From NCBI RefSeq assembly GCF_000350225.1, contig NW_005178719.1, forward strand, positions 264,175 to 328,174: DNA of 64,000 nt, written 5' to 3'. Both the position numbers and the translations under genes were made by a program. Within the stretch, counting starts at the first letter, position 1, and every line of letters starts with the position of its first letter. The stretch is from Chondrus crispus (taxonomy: Eukaryota > Rhodophyta > Florideophyceae > Gigartinales > Gigartinaceae). The notes below the pieces were generated by a model. It made no database searches. It worked only from the letters and a program-made list of their open reading frames with translations, and was not told the DNA's origin. Below, one piece after another: positions 22,745 through 34,721 of the stretch.

Positions 22745-23790
22745 TCTTAAGAACCGTGCGTACTCATTTTTGCAGATTTCAGGCATTCTGAAATCAAAAC
22801 CAAATCTGCTTCTGTAGACGATAGAGACACACTTATCTTCCTCTTACTCTTCCATACGACTGGATTCCCATCGACCATGACGACAGTGCGGCGTATTTGT
22901 TTCCTGTCAATTTCATCGCCAGCCCAGTCTGCATCCGCACATGGCATACCAAGGGCAACTCCAAGTCCCGACTCGCGGTAAAGTTTAGGTCGAAAGTAAG
23001 TGTAAATTTAAGGTACGTAATTCGCTTAACGGCGATCCAAACTCGGCTGCTCGGGCAATGAGACTTTTGTGCGAGTATTCTAACCGCTGCTGCAATATCC
23101 GGTTTCGTGCTCTTCGAGACAAATAGCAGAGCTCCAATGGCCTCCCGATATCGTCACATTCCATGATGCTCAGTCTTACACAGCCCATGCTGTACAGAAG
23201 TGGAGATAGGTGAACTGATAGGCTAGCAGTCCGCCATCTGCAACGTTTCTTGCTCGATACGAATGTTGCACTCATGACTAAGTGACACGTCGCATTCATT
23301 GTAAATGAATTCAACTCCTAGAAATCATTTGCTGCTCCGAGTTCTTTAATTTCGAATTTTTGCATCAGAATTTTCTTGACTGCAGTGACGTCAACTTCTG
23401 TACTCATATTGCAATGAAATCTTCAACATAGACGAGCACGTATACTGAACTTCTGCAATTTTTGATAAAGTAAAAGCATTCATCTTATTTGAGTTTTCCA
23501 AATTCTAGTTTCCTCACGGTTGAATTCCAAGTTCCATTCCATATCATTGATGCAAACTTGCAGCCATATATCGCTTTCAACATATTTAAGCCTCTTCATG
23601 CTTTACGCCTAAGTCAAGGCCTTCTGGTGGTATCAGGTACACTGAATCCTCTTTCCCAGATCTACCATTTAGGAATGCAGACTTGACATCCATATGGTGT
23701 GTGTTGCCTCCCGCCCTGCTCATTTACGCCAGTACCAGGTGCACTGTGGAGAAGTCCACAACAGGGGCGTATAAAATGCCGACATGGCCT
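22745..23790 (-). mobile_element. Ty1/copia pol relic (copia-3), reversed
   Basis: On the minus strand from about 23.79 kb downward: a VDFSTVHLVLA and HHMDVKSAFLN-like RT core, further RT, an ELCYLSRRAR-type linker near 23.1 kb, and an RNase H end with DADWAGDEIDRKQ and SVSLSSTEAD near 22.85 kb. The order is that of copia RT/RNase H. Gag, integrase and LTRs were not found. It is a truncated, old fossil with many breaks, unlike copia-1 and copia-2 in sequence. Confidence 0.7.
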
Positions 23791-23816
23791 TGTTGGGAAC
23801 CCTTGGCGATAAGGCA

Positions 23817-24160
23817 TGTAGTTTTTACAGCTGCGCCAAAGTATGTCGTACGACTTACTCGGAGGAGGCGTATGGTGAGCTCACTATCCAGCAACTCTAC
23901 CCTATTTCGTACGACACACGCCGGTGGGAGGTAGAATCGAATAAGTACCAATAACGACAGCGGCAATGCAGCAGTACTGCATTGTGATTGGCTGCTATTC
24001 GTAAGCGTAATTTTCACATCTGTGGCACAGTATGCCGTACAACATACTCGGAGCAAGGTGGATGGGAACCTAACTCTCCAGCGTCCGTACAGTATTTAGA
24101 ATGACACACATCGGGGAGAGGCAGTATCAACTACAGGCAATGATGCGCTGCTACTCTATT
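23817..24160. repeat. Diverged tandem pair, about 180 bp each
   Basis: Two copies share CAGTATGnCGTACnAC, ATACTCGGAGnA, GGnATGGnnAnCT, CTCTnCAGC and ACACACnnCGGnGnGAGG. The second copy starts near 24000. The origin is unclear. The pair separates the copia relic from the pogo relic. Confidence 0.45.
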
Positions 24161-24244
24161 CCATCAGGGAAATTAATTGCAGATGAATCTAAGTTATCGT
24201 ACAGAACCATGAGTGCCTGAAATTTCAGAAAGACAATTGGACTG

Positions 24245-24935
24245 CGCCGTAATACTTGGGTTCACGCTGCTGTGAAAAAGGGAAATCAAGAGAAGTTGAC
24301 AGTCATGGCGATTTTGAATGCCGCTGGGAAGAGCTGTAAACCCGTTGTAGTTTATCCAGGAAAACAGCCCTATGTTCTTCGACTTGATGGCAAAATTGAA
24401 ACAATACATGACTAACTCCCAGAATGTTACTTCTAGCGACGAGGGTCGCCTGGAGTGGATTCCGCAATATTTTTGGATCGGGCCAAACAATTCTGCTTGG
24501 AAACTTGCTATCTAAGGGAAGGAGGCAGAAAGATGCTTCTGCTACTTGACGGATACAGTTGCCACATTCAATTGGACGTTCCGCAACATCTCAACGATAA
24601 CAACGTGTGCGTGATAGATATCCAGGTTCATACCTCTCACTACATGGAATACCTCATTTCAAGATGAGCAGGTAGAGAAAACGGCACGATAAAATATTGA
24701 CAAGAAGGGGTGCGCAGTTGACGGCAGGTGCGGTACTGCAAGCACTGAAGGATAGAGATGCAAGGCCCAGCCGGGATACAAGGAAAAGGACTGCTGAAGA
24801 AATGGGAGAAAGAGCTTCACGGAGTGAATATTGGCTTGCCAGTGCTGCAGACCCCCGCAATTGGCTTTCCTGGCACCAGTCAAGCGTTTGCAGGAGGCAT
24901 TTTGATCACGCAGTAGGGGTAAGAGACGCCTGAAA
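24245..24935 (+). pseudogene. Pogo/Tigger-like DDE_1 transposase relic
   Basis: The frame at about 24.27-24.42 kb reads KLTVMAILNAAGKSCKPVVV and VYPGKQPYVLRL, matching the DDE_1 segment after the first catalytic Asp. At 24534-24660, MLLLLDGYSCHIQLDV and HLNDNNVCVIDI correspond to the second Asp block (LLLDGHxSH..), followed by a HTSHYMEYL remnant of the HTSHxLQPLD motif. The tail is basic and frame-broken. Frame changes near 24.4-24.5 kb and a stop soon after the HTSH block show it is dead. Plain DNA transposon; no terminal repeats identified. Confidence 0.65.
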
Positions 24936-25263
24936 GCTCGTCTCCGAGTTGAAAGGAGATCAGCATCTCATTGAGAAAGGCTTGCTCATGTACCGCACTT
25001 GTGAAGAACGCCCAGCCAGGGCGCGTAGCAATATGATAATCAGTAATTAGTATTACACACTTGTCGTAAAATGGCTGCGTTTCTGAAGGTTTTAGGGGAA
25101 TTGTGTCTTGCCGCTGCTACTGGATCTGATAAGCGGAGGCCAGCACCACTCGCGTTACGGTGCGTGGATGGTGAAGGGCTTTGGAATGGCTGTGAATCAG
25201 CAAGTTAAGCAGTTTTTCATTTAAAAGGGCGCTTCAGTGCTGGTGTAACGGATAAATTGGCAA
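24936..25263. other. Spacer before Harbinger element A
   Basis: Probably the downstream tail of the pogo relic. No ORF or repeat that I can support. Confidence 0.4.
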
Positions 25264-25266
25264 TTA

Positions 25267-26925
25267 GAGTGACATCAACGCGCATTGCCTGAAGTCGCAA
25301 AATGCAGACAACTGTCCTCGAGTGATTGGATGGTCTATATTTTAGTCAAGCTGCAGTTGAGAGGAGGTGTTGATTCAGCGACGAGCCCCACCGCGCGTGT
25401 AGCATTACAGTTCTATGATATTTAAGGTCACTCTAATTACAAGTCCGTCGCAGATGATCCAGACATTGCGCTCTCATCAACACGCAGGGCGAGGTTGTCC
25501 TTGTCAGACCCCCTGAGACTCTTATCCTCTTTAAGCTCTCTAACAGCTGAGTCGTCAGTGCCCCTTACCCCCTCTGTAGTGATATGAGTCCCAACGGGGT
25601 GCAAGTCCCGATGTAAACGGGAGCTCGCCGAGTAGGAGTGACTACAACGCCAATGGCCAGCGGAGGTTGGCTAGCTTAATATGGGGTCCGAACCGGTCGG
25701 TAGAGTGCCACCCTAGAACGGGATGGCGCGCTCGCCCTTAGCAGGTGAGGGATGGAGGAGGAGTAAGGGGGTAGCTGCCTCTTTACTGTTGGGGGAGGGC
25801 TTCCCCGGTCCCTAAGTACTGTGCTTCGTACCTCCGGCGACCGGGTCGCCCTCTCATGATCCAATCTGGAATCGGATTGTCTCATACGAGTCTAAATACT
25901 ATACGCCCACGTGGACGCCGCACGTTCAGCGGTACCCGTAGCCACGTGTGTGTCACCTTCACCCGTGGGCACGTAGTCCACGTGTGCTCACTGGGGCCGT
26001 TCCCAGGACTGCAGTACTTGTTTCTACGCTCTACCGTAGGACACATTACACCTGTACAGTAGTTCGGTCTTCCCCGAGGGCGACGGGTTCTAGCCCGCCT
26101 TTCATGCCGATCTCGGACGTACATATATCACTACAACCTCAGCCATTGCCCGCACTTCTCGGAAGGCATGGAGAAGTGAGAACATTGGCAATGTACTCGA
26201 GCACTAGCTACACAACTCCAGTCAAACCGGGCGCAATCGCTTTGGAAGGGCTTTGTGGAGCTGTAAGCACATGAAATTCAGATGTTTTCTGTACCAGTTT
26301 TTAGAACAAAGCTCGCCCAAATGGCGTTTTGACCAGAATCTCTACCACATAATTTTGGTTTGGAAAAGAAACTTGCCCAAATTCTAAACTCTAGGACAAA
26401 TGCTGTCGCGGTGGCGTTGAAAATCTCTTCTATCGGTCTAAACTTTACAGTGACCCCACTGCGGCTCGCCCCAAACTCCAAAACGATGACAGCTGGCACA
26501 TTTTAACTGGCTCGAATATCGCCTGGGCAAGCGACGATTTGGGCAAGGGGCCGTCATGGGACTGGACCCCACCGCTGCATTCTCAATCTGTCCCATATGG
26601 CGGGAACAATATCGCGGTGCGGTGCAATAACGCGCCCCGCTGTCCGTGCGAGCTGACAGTTCTACCAAAGAGGACGTCCCTTTTGGTAGACCTGTCAGCG
26701 CGATGAAAATCTGTCAAATTTGTAGACTGTTTTAAGGAAAAATCATGCCCAAACTCTGTTCGGGCTAGAATCTTGCCCGAACATTTTAGGTTGGGGCAAA
26801 AATCTTGCGCAATTTCCAAACTTTGGGAGTGGTAGAGGCGCGGTGGGGTATGCTAATCTTGCCAATGGTATAAAATTTAGTGGTTGAAAAATGGGCAAGG
26901 GTTTTCGTCCGCGGTGGGGTCATCC
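25267..26925. mobile_element. PIF/Harbinger non-autonomous element A
   Basis: The element is flanked by TTA (25264-25266 and 26926-26928). The left terminus is GAGTGACATCAACGCGC; the right terminus, GCGGTGGGGTCATCC, is its inverted partner with some decay. The first 190 bp match the start of element C (32827-33012). The rest matches C from about 37330 to 37800. A is therefore an internally deleted relative of C with no transposase. A 561-bp solo LTR is inserted at 25575-26135, leaving about 1.1 kb of its own sequence. TTA duplications and terminal repeats of this kind are typical of PIF/Harbinger. Confidence 0.7.
25575..26135. mobile_element. Solo LTR (561 bp) nested in element A, fossil
   Basis: It runs from TGTAGTGATATGAG to CATATATCACTACA, so the tips are short inverted repeats ending TG...CA. 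Flanks are CCCTC and ACCTC, a 5-bp duplication with one mismatch. Homologous sequence at about 37.44 kb lacks it, showing the empty site. It is GC-rich with several ACGTG cores. It is a lone LTR with no coding sequence left and looks moderately old. Confidence 0.75.
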
Positions 26926-27399
26926 TTAGAGCACCCCTATCGGTGATGTGTGTTTGTAAATGCTTCCCAGGTAAAGATACATTTAGTCTCTTTCATCCTT
27001 ATCGTACTGGTTATCTCCAAAACATTGGCCTTTTTAGGTATCTCTCTCTCTATATTGGAAGCCGCATGGAGACAAATTTACTCATTTGACTACATAGAGA
27101 CGGGAATTACATGGCGCCACCTGGCCAAAGAACTGGGTGTTCCCGCCAATTTTGTTTACGTAACATAGATCCACTAAAAGCCAGCCCCTCCACCTCACCT
27201 TCCTCCCCCATCCCACCCCGCCCAATACACTGTACTCTGCATGATGTCCCGAGGCGGTGAGGGGAAAGGCTGCAACTTCAAGCGTGCGGGAGATCTTGGC
27301 CTTTAGAGGTGTTGGGTTTCTGTGTCTTAGCGAACAACAGAAAAGAACGCGGAGGCGTTCTAGAATGCAGTTGCGGTCGAGTGTGCAAGGCAACCCCGC

Positions 27400-28131
27400 A
27401 CAACTTCGCGCTATCATAAAAGTTTGAAATGTAGATAGATTTCTATACAGAAGATTGCACACAAGTTTATCGACGCGGACAAGTGTTTCGGCTCTAATAT
27501 TCCTTCTGGTGAATCGGAAGAAGACAAAAGAGCCAATGTGATGCAGCTTTAGAGGGAGAAAAATTGGAAGTTTGGAAAAGATAGTTCCAGAAAACTTGCT
27601 GCGCCTGTCAAGTTCATTGATGCAGTAATATTCCTGTCCACCCATCGAAAGTTTGACCCTTCCATCAGTGCTTACGCCGCATCTCCAAGTCACAGCTCTC
27701 CAAACTCCCAAACTTCCAATCCAAGATGGCCACAACCCTATGAGCAACCGTCTGGCGAAAGTGATGAAATTTGTTCTGCACCTAGCGCGAGTGGGAAAAT
27801 TCTAATGGCCTCTCCGTATTAGTACCGTCCTAGAGATGTGAATCGCGAGAAGTCCCAAAATAACTGCGAAGCTCGCGTCGAAAAGAACGGAAAGTCAATA
27901 GATTGTGTTGGGGTTGCCATCGAAAAGAGTACCAAGACGAATCTCGTGGCATCTTCAGTATCAATTCAGTTCAAGATAATCCAGTGTATGTCTCTACCTG
28001 AGGCCAGGAAAGGAGAGAGGTTAATGAAGCTACTGGAAAGGGCGTCGTCATTGGATCCCAGCGACGGGCAATTGGATGAGAGTCAGACGGATGATAGTAA
28101 GATTTGTAGAGGGGGGCCTTCTTCAATATAA
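27400..28131 (+). pseudogene. Harbinger ORF2-like gene of element D (decayed)
   Basis: A plus-strand reading carries SGESEEDKRANVMQL, then a Ser/Pro-rich linker, then the open part at 27838-28131 with SIQFKIIQCMSLPEARKGER and LMKLLERASSLDPSDGQ. Two in-frame stops or more lie before 27838. In PIF/Harbinger elements a second gene encodes a Myb/SANT-like helper, and by position and polarity this is the likely counterpart. I see no clear SANT motif, so the function is inferred from context. A 221-codon minus-strand ORF over the same region is taken as a shadow. Confidence 0.35.
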
Positions 28132-30500
28132 ATGCTTTCAACTTTATACAAAGACTATGTTCGAAACATGCTGCGGCAGCACAGACGGTGGGGTGGAACG
28201 AGGCTGCGGCGGAGGGTTGCAGCACGGCGGGGTCGCGTGGATGAAGCAAATGTGGCTGGTGGACATCCTGCACGGATTCAACCAGGACTGCGGGGAGAAA
28301 CGCGAGAAGTTGGAGTCTTGGCGCACGATTTTGGAGGAGTACTCCGATTATTCGGAGGAGAGGTACAGCAGAGGGGCGGGGAAGAAACTGTGGACAAGGC
28401 GGGCGGCGAGGAGTCAAAGAGGGAGGGTGAGTTGACGCCCGGGACCTAGATGTCCTCATTTGCGGAGTAGAACCTGACGTCAGAGTAGTCGGAAGCGTGC
28501 GAGGGGGCGAGACACCCGCCAATGGCTTTGGGGCTTGCCGTGGATTGACGGTCTCGCCGGCAGTGACAGGCACAGCGGCAGCGGGGCCGGGGGAAGAGTA
28601 GGGAGAGGCAGATTCAGGAAAGCCAGACGGGATAGCGTTGCGCAGGGAAGTAACTTCCCACTGAGAGATGGCTGCGCAGCCGTTATAGTGGGGACGGGAA
28701 CGATCGACGGCGTCCACAGCGTCGTGGGGGTGAGCGATGAGGTAAGGAATGACGGGCAGAGGGGGACGAGGAGGGCAAGATACCGCCTCTTTGCAGGAGC
28801 GCGTGTCCGTGGCATTTTACCAAATCACTCTCATCGCCGTATTCAGTTCTGTCGCGCATCTTTTTGATCGACCATTACATAATAATAAAAGCATCCTAGT
28901 GTCGCGTTACAGCACTTCAGAATGAACAGAAAACATGGATGATAGATGGGGGATTACAGAAAAGCGGAATAGCTCTTCGAGCGGAAATTAGCAAATAAAT
29001 CCTGTCCCAATCAACGCCGATGACCAAACGCGAGAGCGCCAAGTGCATTTGCGATCATCTGCTCCTCAGCGCCGCTAGACTGGCGCACCCCTACGCCTTT
29101 TGCACATCTCGTGGCTGTTCGCGTAGTTGTGCGCACTTTTGCGGCGCCCCGCCACGCCAGCGCTCGTCACGTCTTAGCTAGAAAGCCTTCTGCCACTGCC
29201 ACGCGCCCCGCATCTGCGCGCCCAGCTGCTTGTCGTGGCGAGCTTGCTGCTCACCGCCAAGCCGGTCGACGTGGGCGGCGACTCAATCGACGTCCGCCAC
29301 TTCCTTCCTGTGCGTGTTGCCCTCCCGCCCTGGTCGCAGAGTCATAAGCGCTGTCGCTGCGCCTTGAGCAGCAACATGGGAAGTTTCGTTCAAGTGCTCA
29401 TGAAGCCTGCAAGCCCTTACTCCAATGGATGAAACACGCTAGAGATATGCTGGTTAGATGTGCTGGTTAGATGCGATGCGTAGCGTGAGAGAATCTTGAA
29501 TCGAGATTGAACGAGAAGCTCCTCAATTTCCCCGTCAATGCAGTGAAGTTATTTGTCGCCTCATTGACACACCGGTGTGCCCCACAGACTTAAGCCTGTC
29601 TATGCCGTTGCTGGCGATACTTCCCGCTCAGGCATTCTTGACAGGACCACCAAATGTAGAAGGAAACGCACAACAAGGAAAAGAAGAGCAGAAACGCACA
29701 ACAAGGAAAAGAAGAGCAACCTTCGTCACCGCAATCATCTCGAAACTCCCGATAACTTGTTGATAAACTAGGCAATCTCATTTCCTCTATTTTGCTCCCG
29801 TCCATCCATTCCATTATTTCCAATAACCCCCGTCGGTTTCTTCCCATCTTCGGGAAATTGGTAGTCGTGACCTTCCACTTTAATCCTAAGGTGAGCTTCA
29901 GCCCTTCCCACCTCACCGCGCCAGCATGATGAAGGAACACAGAAGAATAAAAGGTCATCCCTCTCCTCTCTTACGTCTCTGTGAAGCTGCCCTCAGAGAA
30001 CTCTCGACGCGCTAATCGATTCTGTCGAACACCAAAGAGTCTCCGGTTTCTGTCAACAACTAATTCTTCCGCTTTCGCATAACTAACTGCAATGGCCAGC
30101 GCTCGCCACGCCCGCACTCTCCGTGTCCTACTTGTACCAGTCATCGACATCCACCACTGCCTCTATGTGCCTGGCGCCTTCCCTCTCGAGCTTTCCGCCC
30201 TCGACCTGCTGCGCTGGGACTTCTTCGCCCTCACACCGTACAACTTCCTCGTCTTCTTCGCGCTCTGCGTCTGTCTCCCTACCGCCACGCCCCGCCACCG
30301 ACGCCCACCTCAACTCCGCCCTGCTCTGTACGTCCCTCGCCCGCCAGCCCGGCCACGTGCCCACCCCTCGAGAGCGCTCAGCGCCCCCAGGCACCTACCA
30401 CTCGCAAACCAGACCCGCACGCGCGCCTGCTTCCCCTCATCGCTCGCCATCGCATGTGTCCTGCTTCTCATAGGGAGAGAGCATTGCATTGGTACTGAAC
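28132..30500. other. GC-rich extra block inside element D
   Basis: The block holds several GC-rich ORF-bearing islands: about 28.13-28.45 kb (plus strand, with GFNQDCGEKREKLESW), 28.48-28.82 kb (either strand), 29.11-29.44 kb and 30.09-30.50 kb. Composition is more host-gene-like than the transposase parts. In element C the same position is occupied by captured host gene fragments, so these may also be captured pieces. No domain was recognised. Confidence 0.35.
29664..29719. repeat. 28-bp tandem duplication
   Basis: AAACGCACAACAAGGAAAAG plus AAGAGCAG is repeated immediately with one final base changed. A recent local duplication. Confidence 0.8.
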
Positions 30501-30522
30501 AGGGTGCGTATAATTATAAAGT

Positions 30523-32503
30523 CTACCCAGATCTGTTGTCTGCGTTTGATCCTCGCATTCCACACAGATGATGCGGAAGTGATTCCTTCAGCTCTATGTG
30601 ACGCTCCCTGCTAAATACTAGCCTGTCCCCTTCCAGTAGGCAGGATACACCACGATGTTCACCACCTCCCGCGGAAACAGTACCAACAGAAATCTTCATT
30701 TCAACTACCTCATTCTCAAAGAACTCCTGCGAAATTTTCGTGCCACTATGACGATTTCCATCCTTGTCCAACACCCCACAGAACTCACTATTGCACGCCA
30801 TTTTGGCAATGATGTTGTGAAGAATCACGCACACCTGGCTAATTAATATGAGCTGACTGTCGCTCCACTCGTACCGCTCCTGCCTCATGATCCGAAGTCT
30901 CCCCCGTAAACACCGGAAAACCCTCTCCACATCCATTCAGACTGCCCCTTGCCGTTTGGTCATTTGCGAGTCCCGATCAGTGAGAGGAGTGTGGGATAAC
31001 TCCTCTCGTCCCTGGGCTGGGTGAGAGGCAGAGGCATCGCCGAGGGACCACGCCACGCAGACGCGCGGCGCGCTAATTAAACCGGTACGGACGAACTCTC
31101 GAAAAGGGAGGGGTTCACTGGCCGGTTACGCGCAGTCGCTCCGTAGTGCGTATACGAAGGCGACCGGTAACGGGTTAGAAGCCAGCGCGGGATAGAGGTA
31201 CAGAACCGTCGTGCATCGGCGCGAACGGGACGCGGGCGAGCTTGCCCCATTTTACTGGTGGGGACAGGTGTCAGGTCTTAACCACTCAGGGGGACGCCTT
31301 CAAAACCTGTTCTAGTACTGTAACTGCCGCCTAGTGCGTGCCAGGTACTGTAAACAATTAAAAAAGTAGCGCCAGAATTACCAACTACCGCGCAGATGCT
31401 GCCACTACACATGTGCGCTGCTGTACAGGCATAATAGCTACCAATTACAGCACGGCCCACACGTGTGCTACTGTACACGCGTAATACCCGTGAACTACCG
31501 CATGGACGACACGTGTGCTACTGTACACGTACGCCACACCACGACCGATCGGTACACGCGCGCGCACCCTACACGTGGGCACGGCCGCCCAGGTGTACAT
31601 CGTGCACGGCCGCTCAGTTAATAAATTCCGCCCAGCCCGGTAGTTATAACACAAGGAGCATGGTTGGGCAATACAAAAATTGCCCACAGAGGGTAAATGC
31701 CATCACCAAGCATGTAAAGCATCCACATTAGTCACGCGCCATTAACAAAGTACCCTTCCGGTAGTTTCATTCTTCTCTCTCCCGTAATAATACTATTTAT
31801 GAGGAGATTGTTGTCGAGTACAGTAATGTCATTGCTAGTTCCACAACGTCCCACAAAACAGTACCAGCAGTACAAAAACCTGTCTACAAGAGCCTCACAT
31901 GAAATTGTTACCACTTTGCGATCTTAGGGGTTGTGATACTGGCATTTCAAGGCTTTGCGAAAGTTCTTCTAATGTATGTGCATGCAGTCTATGAGGCCCA
32001 CCCTGGGGTGCCAGAATTCTCATATTCGTTGACTGCAAGCTGAATGTCCTGTAGTGATAGCTGGCGGTTGAAAAATTGAGGTCCGACACGATGGATCACA
32101 GCCAAAAAGGAGTTTGGGAGTAAATGAGTTGGCTCTCTGGGCTCATTCGTGAAATTTTTTCAAGCTGTTCGAAGGAGACCCCACTTCCTAGCCGTCGTAA
32201 AGAGCATAAAACGTTCTGTTGACTTAAATGCCAGGCTTTTCCAGATGAATGTCTCTGTTGTCGAAGGGATGGATCCTAAAAAAGCAACAACTCATCATGA
32301 AGAGCCCAGTAATGCTTGAAGGGAATGTGGAAAACGTTTCTAAATTTTGTAGCGGAATAGACAGGTGCATCACTGAGGTAGTCTTGGAACCACGAACAGC
32401 AGCCACGCTGGAAAGAGTTCGATCCCTCAACAATTCCAGCATATCGCCGCCCCTGTGTTGCAGTCACCACAACTGAACTGGCGGCGGGCAGGCACGTGAT
32501 CAC
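30523..32503 (-). pseudogene. PIF/Harbinger transposase of element D (interrupted)
   Basis: On the minus strand, the N-terminal part (32503-32276) reads SWFQDYLSDAPVYSATKF then FRNVFHIPFKHYW, typical of HARBI1-like N-termini. The DDE part near 31.75-31.90 kb reads WYCFVGRCGTSNDITVLD and LPEGYFVNG, matching the second catalytic Asp block (SxNDINVL). The C-terminal part (30936 downward) reads DVERVFRCLRGRLRIM and QVCVILHNII, the third catalytic (Glu) block. A 664-bp solo LTR separates the last two parts, and frame changes separate the N-terminal from the DDE part. Dead copy of a roughly 400-aa enzyme. Confidence 0.75.
30990..31653. mobile_element. Solo LTR (664 bp) nested in element D, fossil
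   Basis: It runs from TGTGGGATAACT to AGTTATAACACA, so the tips are inverted. Perfect target duplication AGGAG (30985-30989 and 31654-31658). It lies inside the Harbinger transposase reading. GC-rich, with repeated ACACGTGTGCTACTGTACACG modules near 31470-31540. Lone LTR, no internal part. Confidence 0.88.
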
Positions 32504-33216
32504 ATTGTTGTGTCATCATCGAAGGGGTCTTCAATCATACATTCATTATCTGATGCAGACGTGGAAGATGTGCTCTCGGCCATGGTTGCTGATTGGGGAG
32601 GGAATGAGGGAGGGGAGGATGCACACGATCCACGAGAAACGACAGTATCAATACGATACCTCTCGTACTCGATGCCCCACACTCCTCGCACACCATGCCC
32701 ATTCAGGGCACAGAAATTTCAAATTACTCCCAAACGGATAGGGTTGCCCTCAGAAATGCTATATGCAAGCGCAAAAGTTTACACATTTGGCCACTAAATT
32801 TAGCCAAACAGATAGGTGTGCTCTTAGGATGACCTCACTGCGCCTTGCCCAAAATTGCAAAAAGCAGACAGTTGTCCTCCGGTAATTGGATCTACTATCT
32901 CTTAATCAAGCTGCGCTTGGGGGGAGGTGGTGATTCAGAGATGATCCCCACCGCGCCTGTAACACGATACTTCTATCATATTCAGGGTCACCCCAATTAA
33001 GCTATAAGTCTGTCGTAGAAATGCATTTGACTCAAAGAAGCAAGCTACTGCACGCGTCTGTTCCACAATTGGCGGCAACTTTTGCTCGTCACTTGCCCGC
33101 TCTCCATAACATGTAGGCTCCTGTTTGGGAATTATCAACTTGGCAAGTACACCACGCTTTCAATTCCTGTTATAGACTCTGGAAGCGAATACGATGATGC
33201 CATCGCGGCATATTTC

Positions 33217-34721
33217 ATGCTTTCTGTATCTGCTGCTGCTGTCACTGGCGCTATGGTCGCTCGGCAGCACAGAGAGCGTCCGCGATCCGGAGGGAAGTTC
33301 GGAGGATCAAGAATGAGAAAGGCAATGAACAGAGATCCCCACCGCCATCGTTTTGAAAGGCAAACAAATGAAGACTGGTTTTTGTCGCAGGATAGTGCAG
33401 GCAGCAGGTCTCTCTTCACGGCAGAAGAGTTTCGTGGCACGCATCGCGTTTCCATGGACATATACGAGCGCTTTCGCGCGGTGCTGCCCGAGGTTGATCC
33501 ATGGTTTGCACAGAAGGCTGACGCAGTGGGCAAGCAGGGAGCGTTTACGGATCAGAAGCTCATCGCAGCCCTGCGCATGCTGGCAAGCGGCAACAGCGCG
33601 AAAAGCGAAATATCGCTTATGAGGTTGGCGGAATCCACTCTTCTGGAAAACGTAAAACGGATTTCTGCCGCAATTGTAAAGGATTTTGGAAAAGAGTATC
33701 TGCGCCTTCCAACTACGGACGAAAGTATAAAAATAGAAGCAGAGGATGCTGCGATGGGGTTTCCAAGCGCTATAGGTTGCGTCGATTGTGCAAGCTGGAC
33801 TTGGGACGCATGTCCTGTTGCTTGGCAGGGACGACACAAGGGCAAGGAACGCAAAAACCTCAATCGTATGGAAGTAGTGTGCGACGGTTATCTTCGTATT
33901 TGGCACGTGAATTTTGGAGCACCCGGGCGAAAAACGACATTCAGATAAAGAACGCCTCCCCATTGTTTAACAATTTAAGATGCGGAAAGTAGCCGCAGAC
34001 AGGCCTTGAAACAGACGATGGCGGATTTAAATTGAAATGGTACTACTTCCTCGCTGATAGTATTTATCCTAGGTTCCGATTTTTCGTGTCCACGATTCCA
34101 CGACCACGATAAAAGAAAGAGAAGATGTTCGCCAAGCAGCAAGAGGGAGCTCGCAACGCTGTCGAAAGGGGTTTTAGAGTTTTATTCAAGCGGTGGTAAA
34201 TACTGTACCGACCAAGTCGGCTGTGGCGAAAAAGTGATATGAACAATATAGTTTTGGCATGTGTCGCGATTCATAATATAGTAGTGGAGGAACGCCGAGA
34301 GAAATACAAAGGTACGAAAAAGGCCCGCTTGCCCGAGGATGAGACTCGCCTGCCTACGGAAGTCCACCAGAATTGGAGGCCGACAGACCGCGCCGAGGCA
34401 GCGGCTTACTGGCGCGAGTTTCTAGATAGCTGTGAAGACGTAGGCAAACACCTGCAGCTGAAGAAAGCAATTGCGAATCACATCTGGAAGGCGAGAGAGG
34501 AAGTCTGCCATGGGAGCGATGGGGACGATTTTACATGCGAAGAAGACTATTTCGGAGGCAACGACTCTACTGCAGGCGATGATGAGAATGGTAGTGATGG
34601 TGAGATTTTCTCGCTATCACCATCACGGCCATTTCAATCATCTTGTGTTCCACTCGTGCATGCCCCTTTCTCATTCGTAGTTTTACTGAAAACTCCAAGT
34701 CTCTATTCCCTATTTCGGTGA
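33217..34721 (+). pseudogene. PIF/Harbinger (HARBI1-like) transposase of element C
   Basis: The likely start is the ATG at 33217. The N-terminal domain has FERQTNEDWFLSQD and YERFRAVLPEVDPWF. The DDE_Tnp_4 domain begins with GFPSAIGCVDCASW (first Asp), then CPVAWQGRHKGKERK and VCDGYLRIWHVNFGAPG. It continues in another frame with NDIQIKNASPLFN (second Asp), FLADSIYPRFRFF, and VERGFRVLFKRW (Glu). The C-terminal part is open from 34239 to 34721 (ACVAIHNIVVEERRE and an acidic tail). One frameshift near 33.92 kb and in-frame stops near 33.99, 34.10 and 34.20 kb make it a pseudogene. Best-preserved transposase in the window. Confidence 0.85.

Larger units (their letters stand above)
26929..32823 (-). 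mobile_element. PIF/Harbinger element D with transposase and second ORF
   Basis: The inverted termini are GAGCACCCCTATCGGT (26929) and, reading inward from the right end, GAGCACACCTATCTGT, which match at 14 of 16 positions. Both ends abut TTA (26926-26928 and 32824-32826), shared with elements A and C. The minus strand carries a decayed transposase at 30523-32503. The plus strand carries an ORF2-like reading at about 27.4-28.1 kb. Between them lies a GC-rich block of about 2.4 kb. A solo LTR sits inside at 30990-31653. The transposase on one strand and ORF2 on the other, pointing toward each other, is the same layout as in element C. Confidence 0.7.

Noticed and set aside
24455-24667. Separate small gene MDSAIFLDRAKQ..
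   Set aside because: It contains the LLLDGYSCH and HTSH blocks of a pogo DDE domain, so it is a piece of the decayed transposase, not an independent gene.
27082-27747. 221-codon minus-strand ORF in element D
   Set aside because: The opposite strand gives an ORF2-like reading that fits Harbinger layout. The minus frame has no domain and unusual composition.
28480-28815. Pro/Ser/Leu-rich ORFs on both strands
   Set aside because: Both strands are open in this GC-rich stretch and neither shows a domain, so no CDS was called.
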